A stretch of 14,797 nucleotides of DNA, taken from assembly GCA_016744725.1 (NCBI GenBank), contig JADGDW010000026.1, positions 19,362 to 34,158 of the forward strand, written 5' to 3'. This DNA comes from Candidatus Albibeggiatoa sp. nov. BB20 (GTDB lineage Bacteria; Pseudomonadota; Gammaproteobacteria; Beggiatoales; Beggiatoaceae). The position numbers and the translations under genes were made by a program. This document shows, one piece after another, positions 7,164 through 14,793 of the stretch. The notes beneath the pieces were generated by a model. It was not told the DNA's origin, made no database searches, and saw nothing but the letters and a program-made list of their open reading frames with translations. How positions within the stretch are numbered: the first letter of the stretch is position 1; each line of letters begins with the position of its first letter.

Positions 7164-8678
7164 CTAACCTACATTATGTAATTCAATGACTTCGGAATGG
7201 CCTTTATTGCGTTTATTTTTTGCATTATCATTACGTTGTGATTCAACAAATGCTAAATACTGTTCATCCACATCACCTGTCACATAATGACCATTGAAAC
7301 AAGACGTATCAAATTGCTTAATTGACTTATTACCTTTGCGTGCTGCTGCAATTAAATCATCTAAATTTTGATAAATCAGCCAATCTGCACCGATTTTAGT
7401 AGCAATCTCATCTGAAGTACGATTATGCGCTAATAATTCATTCACTGAAGGCATATCAATCCCATAAACATTGGGATAGCGTACTGGGGGAGCGGCTGAA
7501 GCAAAATACACTTTTTTAGCTCCTGCTTCACGCGCCATTTGAATAATTTGCTTACAAGTTGTACCACGCACAATAGAATCGTCCACTAACAATACATTTT
7601 TGCCTGAAAATTCTAGCTCAATCGCATTCAATTTTTGTCGTACAGATTTCTTACGTTGGCCTTGACCGGGCATAATAAAAGTGCGAGGGATATAACGATT
7701 TTTTACAAACCCTTCGCGGTACTTCACGCCCAACACATTGGCTAATTGCAACGCAGAAGTTCGACTGGTATCAGGAATCGGTACTACAACATCAATATCG
7801 TGGTCTGGATGGGTTTTGAGAATTTTCTTCGCCAAATATTTACCCATACGCATCCGTGCTTTATACACTGAAATCCCATCAATAATTGAATCTGGGCGGG
7901 CCATATACACAATTTCAAAGATACAAGGCGAGGCCACTGGATTTTTAGCACATTGACGTGAATAAAGCTGTCCTTCTGAGTTAATAAAAATAGCTTCACC
8001 AGGTTCAATATCACGCACGATATCAAAACCTAATACATTCAAAGCGGCACTTTCTGACGCAATAATATATTCCTCACCGCCTTGAGATGTTTTGCGTTTA
8101 CCGAAAACGATAGGACGAATACCATACGGGTCACGAAAACCAACAATTCCATATCCCATAATCATCGCAATGGCAGCATAACCTCCACGACAGCGACGTT
8201 GTACTTCTTTCACTGCGGTGAAAATATCTTCTTGATCCAGACGTGATTTGCCCATTTTTTGTAATGCGCGTGCAAAAATATTGAGTAATATTTCCGAGTC
8301 TGAATCTGTATTGATATGACGAAAATCTTCTTGGTATAAATCCTCTTTAAGCTCATCTACATTAGTTAAATTGCCATTATGAGCCAAAGAAATGCCGTAA
8401 GGCGTGTTAACGTAAAAAGGTTGTGCTTCAGCACTAGACTGACAACCCGCAGTTGGATAACGTACATGTCCAACTCCCATTTTACCTTTTAGGTTTACCA
8501 TGTGACGAGTATGAAATACGTCTCGCACTAAACCGTTATTTTTGCGCAAATAAAAACGCTTATTATCACAGGTTACAATCCCTGCTGCATCTTGTCCGCG
8601 ATGTTGCAATACTGTTAAACCATCATAGATTGATTGATTAACAGCTGATTTGCCCACAATGCCTATGATTCCGCACAT
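7164..8678 (-). CDS. purF: Amidophosphoribosyltransferase PurF
   Basis: PurF makes 5-phosphoribosylamine from PRPP and glutamine, the committed step of purine synthesis. The 504-residue protein begins MCGIIGIVG, so removal of Met exposes the catalytic Cys of the N-terminal glutamine amidohydrolase domain; there is no propeptide, as in E. coli. Other landmarks are QHRGQDAAG (25-33), GHVRYPTAG (70-78), AHNGNLTN (99-106) and SDSEILLN (126-133) in the glutaminase domain, then VVPIPDTSRTSA (298-309) and the PRPP motif VLLVDDSIVRGTT (362-374). The C-terminal part has no Cys ligands for an Fe-S cluster, so it is the E. coli type and not the Bacillus type. AAGAGGG precedes the start at slightly long spacing. 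The gene sits 90 bases after cvpA, the same order as in enterobacteria. Confidence 0.97.
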   Translation of the reverse strand: MCGIIGIVGKSAVNQSIYDGLTVLQHRGQDAAGIVTCDNKRFYLRKNNGLVRDVFHTRHMVNLKGKMGVGHVRYPTAGCQSSAEAQPFYVNTPYGISLAHNGNLTNVDELKEDLYQEDFRHINTDSDSEILLNIFARALQKMGKSRLDQEDIFTAVKEVQRRCRGGYAAIAMIMGYGIVGFRDPYGIRPIVFGKRKTSQGGEEYIIASESAALNVLGFDIVRDIEPGEAIFINSEGQLYSRQCAKNPVASPCIFEIVYMARPDSIIDGISVYKARMRMGKYLAKKILKTHPDHDIDVVVPIPDTSRTSALQLANVLGVKYREGFVKNRYIPRTFIMPGQGQRKKSVRQKLNAIELEFSGKNVLLVDDSIVRGTTCKQIIQMAREAGAKKVYFASAAPPVRYPNVYGIDMPSVNELLAHNRTSDEIATKIGADWLIYQNLDDLIAAARKGNKSIKQFDTSCFNGHYVTGDVDEQYLAFVESQRNDNAKNKRNKGHSEVIELHNVG

Positions 8679-8768
8679 GGCGTAGTGTCCCTCTTATGTC
8701 CCCAGAGCAATAGTCAATATATAACGTCAAGTCAACATTACCACGTTAAGATGGTAACGAGGAATAAT

Positions 8769-9269
8769 TTATATTCTAAAATGAAATTCTGGTCTAATAT
8801 CTAGTGGTAAAAATTGAGTAATAGATAAAGCAATCTGACTGGATTGTTGGATTATTATAGATGATTGCCACCATTGATGAATGGTGAAAATATCTGTGAG
8901 AGCGGCGAAAAACATGACAAACATCATCATCACACTGCCACGCATTAAGCTTAATAGTGCGACCAGAATTCGGTCTGAATTAGATATTTTTTGCCTACCC
9001 AAGGTATCTATAATTAAATAATTAATCCATAGAATTGGAATGAAACTGAGAATAAATAGCCCTAGCATTGAGATCGCTAAACGTAAATCAAGATAAGGAA
9101 TAAAATCGGTCATCATCAGGGAAAATGGATGTAAAAAGGCGATGGTGATAATAAATGCGATTAACCACGCTGCTAGCGATAAGACTTCTTGCGCAAGCCC
9201 TTTATAATAATAGCTGAATCCTGCCAAACCAGCGAGTATGAGCAGGAGGATAAAATCTGCCCCATTCAT
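8769..9269 (-). CDS. cvpA: CvpA family inner-membrane protein
   Basis: The product is a 166-residue hydrophobic protein with about four membrane helices (roughly 3-20, 27-45, 62-84 and 98-124) and a short polar C-terminal tail. In the N-terminal loop, the pattern KGLAQEVLSLAAW (22-34) is the signature of the CvpA family, whose members affect colicin V export and bile or envelope stress; the biochemical role is not settled. I chose ATG 9269, giving MNGADFILLLI like other CvpA proteins. A TTG six codons upstream (9287) is in frame, but neither has a strong ribosome binding site. The position directly before purF matches the enterobacterial cvpA-purF operon and supports the assignment. Confidence 0.88.
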   Translation of the reverse strand: MNGADFILLLILAGLAGFSYYYKGLAQEVLSLAAWLIAFIITIAFLHPFSLMMTDFIPYLDLRLAISMLGLFILSFIPILWINYLIIDTLGRQKISNSDRILVALLSLMRGSVMMMFVMFFAALTDIFTIHQWWQSSIIIQQSSQIALSITQFLPLDIRPEFHFRI

Positions 9270-9312
9270 GATGATTTCTGCTAGCAAATAGAGAAGGGCG
9301 CGATTCTAACAG

Positions 9313-9341
9313 ATTCTAAGACCTAATAGAAGCAATATGAA
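9313..9341 (-). promoter_or_regulatory. Possible sigma-70 promoter of cvpA-purF
   Basis: On the minus strand TTCATA (9336-9341) and TAGAAT (9313-9318) are spaced by 17 bases. The -10 box belongs to a direct repeat, GATTCTAA at 9302-9309 and 9312-9319 on the plus strand, phased by exactly ten bases. I see no PurR operator. Confidence 0.35.
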
Positions 9342-9436
9342 TCGCATTTTTAATTTTTCTATATGATTAGGATATTGAAAGCCTATTGAATGAATAAGTA
9401 ATTATTTTTAAAAGAAAAAAGCACCCTAATAAAAAC

Positions 9437-10255
9437 TTAGAAAGTAGGCCTTTCTATTTTTGCATTTAATAGAATATTAGTCGCAATTTCTTCTACTGAA
9501 GTCACCGTTGTATTGATAAATGGTAATTTGAATTGACGATACAAGGCCTCAACTTTCTGCACTTCAAGTTGACATTGAGCTAGCGAGGCATAACGACTAT
9601 TCGGGCTACGTTCTTGACGAATTTTTTGCAAACGAGAAGGCTGAATGGTTAAACCAAATAATTTGTCTTGATACGGCATTAACATTTCAGGCAAGGCTTG
9701 AGTTTTAATATCATCGTCGGTTAATGGATAATTCGCAGCAAATACCCCAAATTGCATCGCAAGATATAAACAAGTAGGAGTTTTACCTGAACGTGACACA
9801 CCAATCAAAATCACATTGGCATCTTCATAACGCTGATAACTCTGCCCATCATCATGTAGCAGTGCAAAATTAATCGCTTCAATCCGCTCATTATAAGCCG
9901 TGTTAACACTATGGCTTTTACCGATAGCATGAGATGATTTTTCTTGGAATTCATACTCTAGTGGCTGGATAAAGGTGGCAAATAAATCTAACACTAAGGC
10001 GTTACTAGTCGAAATAATATGGCGCATCTCGGGGTCTAACAATGTTGCAAACACAATAGGGCGTGTGTCTTCTTGAGCGGTTTGATTGATTTGTTGTACC
10101 ACAGCATTGGCTTGTTTGGCGGTATTAATATAAGGCAAGGTAATGGTACTAAATTTAATTTGCTCAAACTGGGTTAATAAACTATGTCCCAAAGTTTTTG
10201 CGGTAATACCTGTGCCATCAGAAATAAAAAAAATAATGCGTTTGTTATGACTCAT
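9437..10255 (-). CDS. ppsR: Phosphoenolpyruvate synthase regulatory protein (bifunctional kinase/phosphorylase, PSRP)
   Basis: PSRP (DUF299, E. coli YdiA/PpsR) inactivates PEP synthase by ADP-dependent phosphorylation of a Thr and reactivates it by Pi-dependent phosphorolysis, so it tunes gluconeogenesis. The 272-residue length is normal. It starts with IIFFISDGTGITAKTLGHSL (7-26), the family's N-terminal signature, and carries the P-loop GVSRSGKT (152-159) followed by PTCLYLAMQFG and NYPL. The C-terminal RLQKIRQERSPNSRYASLAQC (209-229 region) is also typical. PSRP proteins of the PEP synthase branch and of the PPDK branch look alike; the gammaproteobacterial setting favours PEP synthase, but no ppsA is present in the window to prove it. 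It is divergent from hisG. Confidence 0.93.
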   Translation of the reverse strand: MSHNKRIIFFISDGTGITAKTLGHSLLTQFEQIKFSTITLPYINTAKQANAVVQQINQTAQEDTRPIVFATLLDPEMRHIISTSNALVLDLFATFIQPLEYEFQEKSSHAIGKSHSVNTAYNERIEAINFALLHDDGQSYQRYEDANVILIGVSRSGKTPTCLYLAMQFGVFAANYPLTDDDIKTQALPEMLMPYQDKLFGLTIQPSRLQKIRQERSPNSRYASLAQCQLEVQKVEALYRQFKLPFINTTVTSVEEIATNILLNAKIERPTF

Positions 10256-10285
10256 CGTTATTATCAGTATTAAATTAATTTATGA

Positions 10286-10323
10286 ATGCTATTATTTATA
10301 GCATAGTGCCTAAAGTTGAACAA
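10286..10323 (-). promoter_or_regulatory. Likely ppsR promoter overlapped by a dyad
   Basis: On the minus strand TTGTTC (10318-10323) and TATAAA (10295-10300) are separated by 17 bases. A perfect dyad, ATGCTAT (10286-10292) and ATAGCAT (10298-10304), covers the -10 box, a position where a repressor could block initiation. The factor is unknown. Confidence 0.4.
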
Positions 10324-10408
10324 ATAGAGTTTACTTAATGGTTTGAAGTTTCTGATAAATTGCTATTGATGAACTAAAGATCGTTATATTATTCCCAATC
10401 CTAATACT

Positions 10409-10437
10409 TTGAACTCAAGCCCACTAAACACTATAAT
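10409..10437 (+). promoter_or_regulatory. Sigma-70 promoter of hisG
   Basis: TTGAAC (10409-10414), a 17-base spacer and a perfect TATAAT (10432-10437) lie 38 bases before the hisG start. Transcription should begin near 10444, leaving a leader of about 32 bases, too short for a His attenuator. Confidence 0.75.
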
Positions 10438-10475
10438 GCAAGATTTATTGCTTGATTTATCCAAAGGTTGTTTGA

Positions 10476-11105
10476 ATGTTAAAAATTGCATTGTCTAAAG
10501 GCCGTATTTTTGAGGATACATTACCTTTATTAGCCCAAGCGGGCATTGAGGCCGTTGATAACCCCAAAACATCACGTAAATTAATCTTAGATACAAATCA
10601 AGATGATATTAAATTGGTCGTCATTCGGGCTTCGGATGTACCAACTTATGTTGAATACGGTGCGGCAGATATTGGTGTGGCTGGCAAAGATGTATTGATG
10701 GAATATGACAATGATGATTTATATGAGCCTTTGGACTTGAAAATTGCCCAATGTAAAATGATGGTTGCAGGTTTTAAAGATGCGGATATTCCTAACCATC
10801 GCCGCTTACGGATTGCAACTAAGTATGTAAATATTACCCAACGCTATTTTGCTGAACAAGGTAGACAGGTTGAAATTATAAAACTCTATGGCTCGATGGA
10901 GCTTGCGCCGATTGTGAATTTGGCTGATTTAATTGTGGATTTGGTTGAGACAGGTAACACGCTAAAAGCAAATGGTCTTGTACCACTAGAGCATATTGCA
11001 GATATTAGCTCGCGTTTGGTTGTGAATAAAGCCGCAATGAAAATGCAACATGAAAAAATCAAAGATTTATTAAATCATTTAGGAAAAGCCGTTGCTGCGA
11101 AATAA
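10476..11105 (+). CDS. hisG: ATP phosphoribosyltransferase, catalytic subunit, short form
   Basis: HisG condenses ATP and PRPP in the first step of histidine synthesis. At 209 residues this is the short form (HisG_S): it has the two periplasmic-binding-protein-like lobes but lacks the C-terminal ACT-like regulatory domain of the roughly 300-residue long form. Visible landmarks are ALSKGRIFEDTLPLL (5-19), the SDVPTYVEYGAADIGVAGKD stretch (53-72) and the PRPP loop DLIVDLVETGNTLKANGL (151-168), with E-x-G-N-T-L typical of the family. Short HisG works as a hetero-octamer with HisZ, a histidyl-tRNA synthetase paralogue that supplies activity and histidine feedback; hisZ is not in this window. AAAGG precedes the ATG. 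It appears to be transcribed alone from its own promoter. Confidence 0.96.
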   Translation: MLKIALSKGRIFEDTLPLLAQAGIEAVDNPKTSRKLILDTNQDDIKLVVIRASDVPTYVEYGAADIGVAGKDVLMEYDNDDLYEPLDLKIAQCKMMVAGFKDADIPNHRRLRIATKYVNITQRYFAEQGRQVEIIKLYGSMELAPIVNLADLIVDLVETGNTLKANGLVPLEHIADISSRLVVNKAAMKMQHEKIKDLLNHLGKAVAAK

Positions 11106-11156
11106 AGCGGGGATTTAGGCGTATGCTAAGAAAGGTATAAGACAACAACATAGAAG

Positions 11157-11190
11157 AAAAAAGTACGTAGAGAACGAAGCTACGTACTTT
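11157..11190 (-). terminator. Bidirectional hairpin terminator between hisG and the regulator genes
   Basis: AAAGTACGTAG (11160-11170) and CTACGTACTTT (11180-11190) form a perfect eleven-pair stem with a nine-base loop. Leftward transcripts end in a run of six T (complement of 11157-11162), which suits termination of the pilH-like unit. Rightward, the stem is followed by AT-rich sequence, so it may also stop hisG transcripts. Confidence 0.8.
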
Positions 11191-11198
11191 AAAATAAA

Positions 11199-11564
11199 TT
11201 ATTTAAAATTATTAATTTGTTCAATAATTTGATCAGGTGTATAAGGTTTTTGTACTAATGCTTTACCACCTTGCATTTCAGCCCACATACGGTCAGCTTT
11301 TTGGCCCTTACTGGTAACAAATACAATAGGTATCTCCTTTGTACCTTCGTTATGAGTAATCTCACGACAAGCTTGATAACCATCCATTTGCTGCATAACC
11401 ACATCCATAAAAATTAAATCTGGTTTTTCCGCAGTGGCTTTTTCAATTGCTTCCTGTCCAGATGATGCGGCAATCACATCATAACCAGCGTCAGCAATAA
11501 TATTTTGAATATTCATTCGATCTACTGTGGAATCATCAACCACAAGAATTTTGTTGATTGGCAT
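11199..11564 (-). CDS. Single-domain response regulator, PilH-like
   Basis: This 121-residue protein is a stand-alone CheY-like receiver with the full active site: acidic pair Asp10-Asp11, phosphoacceptor Asp54 in FMDVVM, Thr84 and Lys106 in QKPYTP. The end of the domain (MWAEMQGGKALVQKPY) resembles PilH of the Pil-Chp twitching motility system, and the length equals Pseudomonas PilH. In that system PilH antagonises PilG and helps control type IV pilus extension and retraction. A good ribosome binding site (GAGGAGA, complement of 11573-11579) precedes the ATG. The gene lies 82 bases after the two-domain PilG-like regulator and is followed by a strong terminator, so the two are probably cotranscribed. 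The rest of a pil-chp cluster (pilI, pilJ, chpA) is not seen here. Confidence 0.85.
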   Translation of the reverse strand: MPINKILVVDDSTVDRMNIQNIIADAGYDVIAASSGQEAIEKATAEKPDLIFMDVVMQQMDGYQACREITHNEGTKEIPIVFVTSKGQKADRMWAEMQGGKALVQKPYTPDQIIEQINNFK

Positions 11565-11646
11565 TTATTAAATCTCCTCAGTTTTGCGCTCAACATGCCA
11601 CTGTGTGCAAAAAAGTTAAATCCCTATAAAAAATAACCCTTAACAC

Positions 11647-12474
11647 TTAAGCATTAACGGCTGTTGCATCTGGTAAAAATTGTTTAATCACTTCTTTCAA
11701 TTTTTCTTGTTCAACAGGTTTAGTTAAATAAACGCTGGCACCGGCCATTGTTCCTCTCAGTTTGTCAAAACGAGAACCTTTACCTGTTAACATCACTACG
11801 GGCGTGTTTTTTGAAACTTTGTTTGACTTAATTTCTTTACAGACCTTATAGCCATCAATACCCGGTAACATTAAGTCTAAGAAAATAATGTCGTATACAT
11901 TATCTGGTTTTTTCACATAATCTAATGCTTCTTCACCTGTTTCAGCAAAGTCAATATTCAGGCCATACAAACCTAACTGAATTTCCATTGACTTACGTAC
12001 AGGCAAACTATCATCTACAACTAGGGCTCTTGCATTGCTCTTAGATGCATCTTTCGCGCTCTGAACAGCGTCTTGCAAAGCTGCACTTGCCGCGTCATCT
12101 AAGACTTCTTCACCGCCTACCACTAATTCAGGCACATATTTGTGTGCTTCGATGGTCACTTTATCTAACACTTCAAGTACACGTTTAAGCGTGAGTGGTC
12201 TGCGTAAGTGGATATCGCTGCCAGAGTCGTCAATAGCCCCTTTGGTGACCTTGACTACTGGAATATTATTATGATGCACAGTGAAGCTACGCCACTCATT
12301 CATCGCATTAGCATCATCAGCATCTACTAAAATAATTTCAGCCGCGGAACGTTGGTCGGCAGGCACTAACTCATACTGTCGACTGCGAGATGCAGCCAAC
12401 TTAAAAATACTACCTAGGGTATTTTGTTCGTTTGAGGCAAGCCCAAATATACCCACCTTAAAAACTTTATCCAT
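11647..12474 (-). CDS. Two-domain response regulator, PilG-like receiver with degenerate N-terminal domain
   Basis: The 275-residue product has a C-terminal CheY-like receiver (about 148-268) with a complete active site: Asp154-Asp155, phosphoacceptor Asp200 in IIFLDLMLPGIDGYK, Thr230 and Lys252 in LTKPVEQ. It resembles PilG, but PilG alone is about 135 residues. The first 110 residues look like a second, decayed receiver-like fold: KVGIFGLA opens like a first strand, EIILVDADD (46-54) sits where a phosphorylation loop would be, and LRRPLTLKRVLEVL (90-103) resembles the final strand and helix after the conserved Lys, here Arg-Pro. Its acidic pocket is absent, so it should not be phosphorylated. 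A linker rich in Ala, Asp and Ser (121-147) joins the two. AGGAA lies nine bases before the ATG. It is 55 bases after zapD and likely in one transcript with the PilH-like gene. Confidence 0.8.
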   Translation of the reverse strand: MDKVFKVGIFGLASNEQNTLGSIFKLAASRSRQYELVPADQRSAAEIILVDADDANAMNEWRSFTVHHNNIPVVKVTKGAIDDSGSDIHLRRPLTLKRVLEVLDKVTIEAHKYVPELVVGGEEVLDDAASAALQDAVQSAKDASKSNARALVVDDSLPVRKSMEIQLGLYGLNIDFAETGEEALDYVKKPDNVYDIIFLDLMLPGIDGYKVCKEIKSNKVSKNTPVVMLTGKGSRFDKLRGTMAGASVYLTKPVEQEKLKEVIKQFLPDATAVNA

Positions 12475-12529
12475 CGCTATATGTTCCTGTTTTTGTGACC
12501 AGCCATCAGTTATCCACTAACAACTGCGT

Positions 12530-13303
12530 TCATATCATACAACAGCTCAATTCAAATTGAATATCTTGTTCAGTCTGCCTTGGGCGATTGGCAAGGTTTT
12601 CTTGTTCATAAAAACGCACTGTAAAACGTTGTTTTCCTCCGCTGATTTCAGGATAGTAAACTTGCTCAGGGGGCATATTTACTTGAATGAGTTGATAGTT
12701 CCCATTTGCCTCTAATTTAGACTGATAAAATCCTTCGGTGGCAGTTTGTTGCGAAACCAGCGCATTTTGACGAACGAGATATAAAGTAGCCTCTAAAGCC
12801 TCACGTAAAGGGTCAATAGCTTGTAACCATTCATTGATTTCATGTTGGCGGTGTTTGGGGTTTTTATGCAGCCATTGATGGAGAATTGCTACATCACTAC
12901 TGCTTGTGCCGCCAACGATGCCCTTACGCTGTTTGATTAAACTAAACAAATAATGTTGGCTAAAATGCTCAATTGCAACTGCCATATCCATGTTTTGTAA
13001 ATGATTTAATACATCTTTTACACCTGATAGAAGCTCTGACAAACGTTCTGTATTCACATCAGGGGTACTTTGCCAACGTTCTAGAGTTTGAACCTGTATT
13101 ATTAAATCATCTACTAATTCGCTTTTAAAATCAACCCGTCCCAATAATTCTACAATATCAAGTATATTCAATAAGACACTACGACTGTCCCATGCAGTTG
13201 GGCCTTTTAAGTGATATTTCATCGCACCAAACAGGTATTCTAAGCGCAAATAGCTTCGCGCCGTTTCAGTCAATGGATGTTCGTAAACAATTTTTTTCTT
13301 CAC
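12530..13303 (-). CDS. zapD: Cell division protein ZapD
   Basis: ZapD (YacF, DUF1342) binds the C-terminal tail of FtsZ and bundles protofilaments at the division ring. The frame is open from an ATG at 13354, but that start overlaps coaE by 49 bases and adds 17 residues the family does not have. I prefer GTG 13303, two bases after the coaE stop, giving 257 residues beginning VKKKIVYEHPLTETARSYLRL in place of the E. coli VLFEHPLNEKMRTWLRIE; E. coli ZapD has 247. No clear ribosome binding site is present for either, which suits translational coupling to coaE. Conserved regions include YLRLEYLF, the helical middle, the GGTSSSD loop (about 130-136) and the C-terminal beta part with YYPEISGGKQRFTVRFYE. 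The coaE-zapD pair is the standard gammaproteobacterial neighbourhood. Confidence 0.92.
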   Translation of the reverse strand: MKKKIVYEHPLTETARSYLRLEYLFGAMKYHLKGPTAWDSRSVLLNILDIVELLGRVDFKSELVDDLIIQVQTLERWQSTPDVNTERLSELLSGVKDVLNHLQNMDMAVAIEHFSQHYLFSLIKQRKGIVGGTSSSDVAILHQWLHKNPKHRQHEINEWLQAIDPLREALEATLYLVRQNALVSQQTATEGFYQSKLEANGNYQLIQVNMPPEQVYYPEISGGKQRFTVRFYEQENLANRPRQTEQDIQFELSCCMI

Positions 13304-13305
13304 GT

Positions 13306-13929
13306 TCAGTCGGGTATGGTTGCTAACTGCAAGTATTGTAAGTGTAAACTGCACACTTGTGTGGCTAAATATTCCAAACTATTATTATTTTGTATAATAT
13401 CATTGGCAATCGCTAAACGTTGCTGTCGCGTTGCTTGGGCTGCCAGTATTTGGTCTATTATTTTATCATCAAATTGATTGCGTTGTCTTAATCTTTGTCT
13501 TTGCTGTATGTCTGTACAATCAACAACTAAAACTCGGTCAACTTGGGCATATTTCCATGTTTCAACTAATAATGGAATACTGACGATACAATACGCATAA
13601 TGACTTTGTTGTGCTTGTTGTGTGATTTCTGCGTAAACCAGAGGGTGCAAAATGGCTTCTAATTGCTCACGTTGTTGCGGTTTAGCAAAGACTTTTTCAC
13701 GCAACAGCCCTCTATCTAAGCTTCCATCAGAGTGCAGTATATCATGTCCAAAAACTTGTGCAATTGTTGCAAGTGCAGGTTGTCCAACTTGAACCAACTG
13801 ATGTGCGATCACATCAGCATCAATTATAGGAACGCCTTGCTGTGCAAACAAATCAGATATGGTTGTTTTGCCACTTGCAATTCCTCCCGTCAAGCCTATT
13901 TTTAGTGATGAACAATTATCATTTATCAA
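13306..13929 (-). CDS. coaE: Dephospho-CoA kinase CoaE
   Basis: CoaE phosphorylates the 3'-hydroxyl of dephospho-CoA with ATP, the last step of coenzyme A synthesis. The 207-residue protein has the P-loop GGIASGKTT (15-23), the substrate motif DADVIAHQLV (37-46), HPLVYAEI (94-101) and a lid-like RQRLRQRN segment, ending with the ATRQQRLAIANDIIQNN stretch typical of the family. The frame has no ATG; the start is TTG at 13929, backed by AAGAGG (complement of 13938-13943) eight bases upstream, so a non-standard start is likely. It leads the leftward string coaE-zapD-regulators. The gene is divergent from yciO. In many relatives pilD lies just before coaE; here it does not. Confidence 0.95.
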   Translation of the reverse strand: MINDNCSSLKIGLTGGIASGKTTISDLFAQQGVPIIDADVIAHQLVQVGQPALATIAQVFGHDILHSDGSLDRGLLREKVFAKPQQREQLEAILHPLVYAEITQQAQQSHYAYCIVSIPLLVETWKYAQVDRVLVVDCTDIQQRQRLRQRNQFDDKIIDQILAAQATRQQRLAIANDIIQNNNSLEYLATQVCSLHLQYLQLATIPD

Positions 13930-14014
13930 TGCACAAACCTCTTATAAAAACAGTTATTTTGTAATAAAGATGTGTCAGAAATATTTAATATTCGTTTTCG
14001 GTGGCATTGAGAGC

Positions 14015-14020
14015 TATAAT
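14015..14020 (+). promoter_or_regulatory. Possible -10 box of the yciO promoter
   Basis: A perfect TATAAT lies 36 bases before the yciO start in the 126-base divergent gap with coaE. The best -35 candidate, TTCGTT at 13991-13996, is poor and 18 bases away. Confidence 0.35.
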
Positions 14021-14055
14021 AAGCAAATATCACCACTCAAAAACTAAAAATTCCA

Positions 14056-14682
14056 ATGAGTCAGTTCTTTCAAATTCATCCAGATAATCCTCAGCCACGC
14101 TTGATTAGCCAAGCGGTTGCGATTATTCGTGCGGGCGGTGTGATCGTATATCCCACCGATTCTTGTTATGCACTTGGTTGCCATATCGGCGATAAAGCCG
14201 CAGTGGAGCGGATAAGACGCATCCGACAGATGGACAAACAGCATAATTTTACCTTGATTTGTCGAGATTTATCTGAACTATCGACTTATGCCAAAGTGGA
14301 TAATACTGCATTTCGCCTGATGAAAAGCTTAACCCCTGGTCCCTATACTTTTATCCTACAAGCCACCCATGAAGTGCCTAGACGTTTACAACACCCTAAG
14401 CGTAAAACCATTGGCTTACGGGTACCAGATCATCGCATTGCGTTAGAGTTGCTAGAGCAGCTTGGTGAACCGATTATGAGTTCTACATTATTACTGCCTG
14501 ATCGTGACGAACCTGAAACTGAACCTGATGAAATGCGCAATTTACTAGAAAAGCAGGTTGATCTCATTATTGATGGTGGACACTGTGGGTTTGAAACCAC
14601 GACAGTTGTTGATTTAATAGATAATACCCCTGTGGTTTTACGTGAAGGCAAGGGTGATATCAATGCGTTGATGAATTTCTAG
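14056..14682 (+). CDS. yciO: YciO family protein (Sua5/TsaC-like L-threonylcarbamoyladenylate synthase fold)
   Basis: The 208-residue product is close to E. coli YciO over its whole length: it opens MSQFFQIHPDNPQPRLISQA, keeps VIVYPTDSCYALGC (29-42), a KQHNFTLICRDLSELSTYA stretch (70-88), TPGPYTFIL (93-101), RKTIGLRVPDH (116-126) and EKQVDLIIDGG (165-175), and ends in VVLREGKGD. The YrdC-type fold binds ATP and tRNA-like ligands; TsaC/Sua5 relatives make threonylcarbamoyl-AMP for t6A37 of tRNA. YciO is a distinct branch whose cellular role is less certain, so general annotation as threonylcarbamoyladenylate synthase may overstate it. No Sua5 C-terminal domain is present. No strong ribosome binding site precedes ATG 14056, and the leader is short. 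Confidence 0.93.
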   Translation: MSQFFQIHPDNPQPRLISQAVAIIRAGGVIVYPTDSCYALGCHIGDKAAVERIRRIRQMDKQHNFTLICRDLSELSTYAKVDNTAFRLMKSLTPGPYTFILQATHEVPRRLQHPKRKTIGLRVPDHRIALELLEQLGEPIMSSTLLLPDRDEPETEPDEMRNLLEKQVDLIIDGGHCGFETTTVVDLIDNTPVVLREGKGDINALMNF

Positions 14683-14793
14683 TGTCAAACTAAAATTATC
14701 ATAAGTTAAGTAATATGTATTGTAAAAATTTAAAATTACCCCATTGAGAACTCAATTCTTTAGTTTTTCATTGATTGCTAGGAGAGTAGTAGA

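Noticed and set aside
8738..8757. Dyad TTACCA-N8-TGGTAA between cvpA and purF
   Set aside because: Only six base pairs, no T run on the leftward strand and no match to a known operator; kept out of the feature list as too weak.
13304..13354. Upstream ATG start for zapD at 13354
   Set aside because: It would overlap coaE by 49 bases and add residues not found in ZapD; GTG 13303 directly precedes the conserved VYEHPL start.
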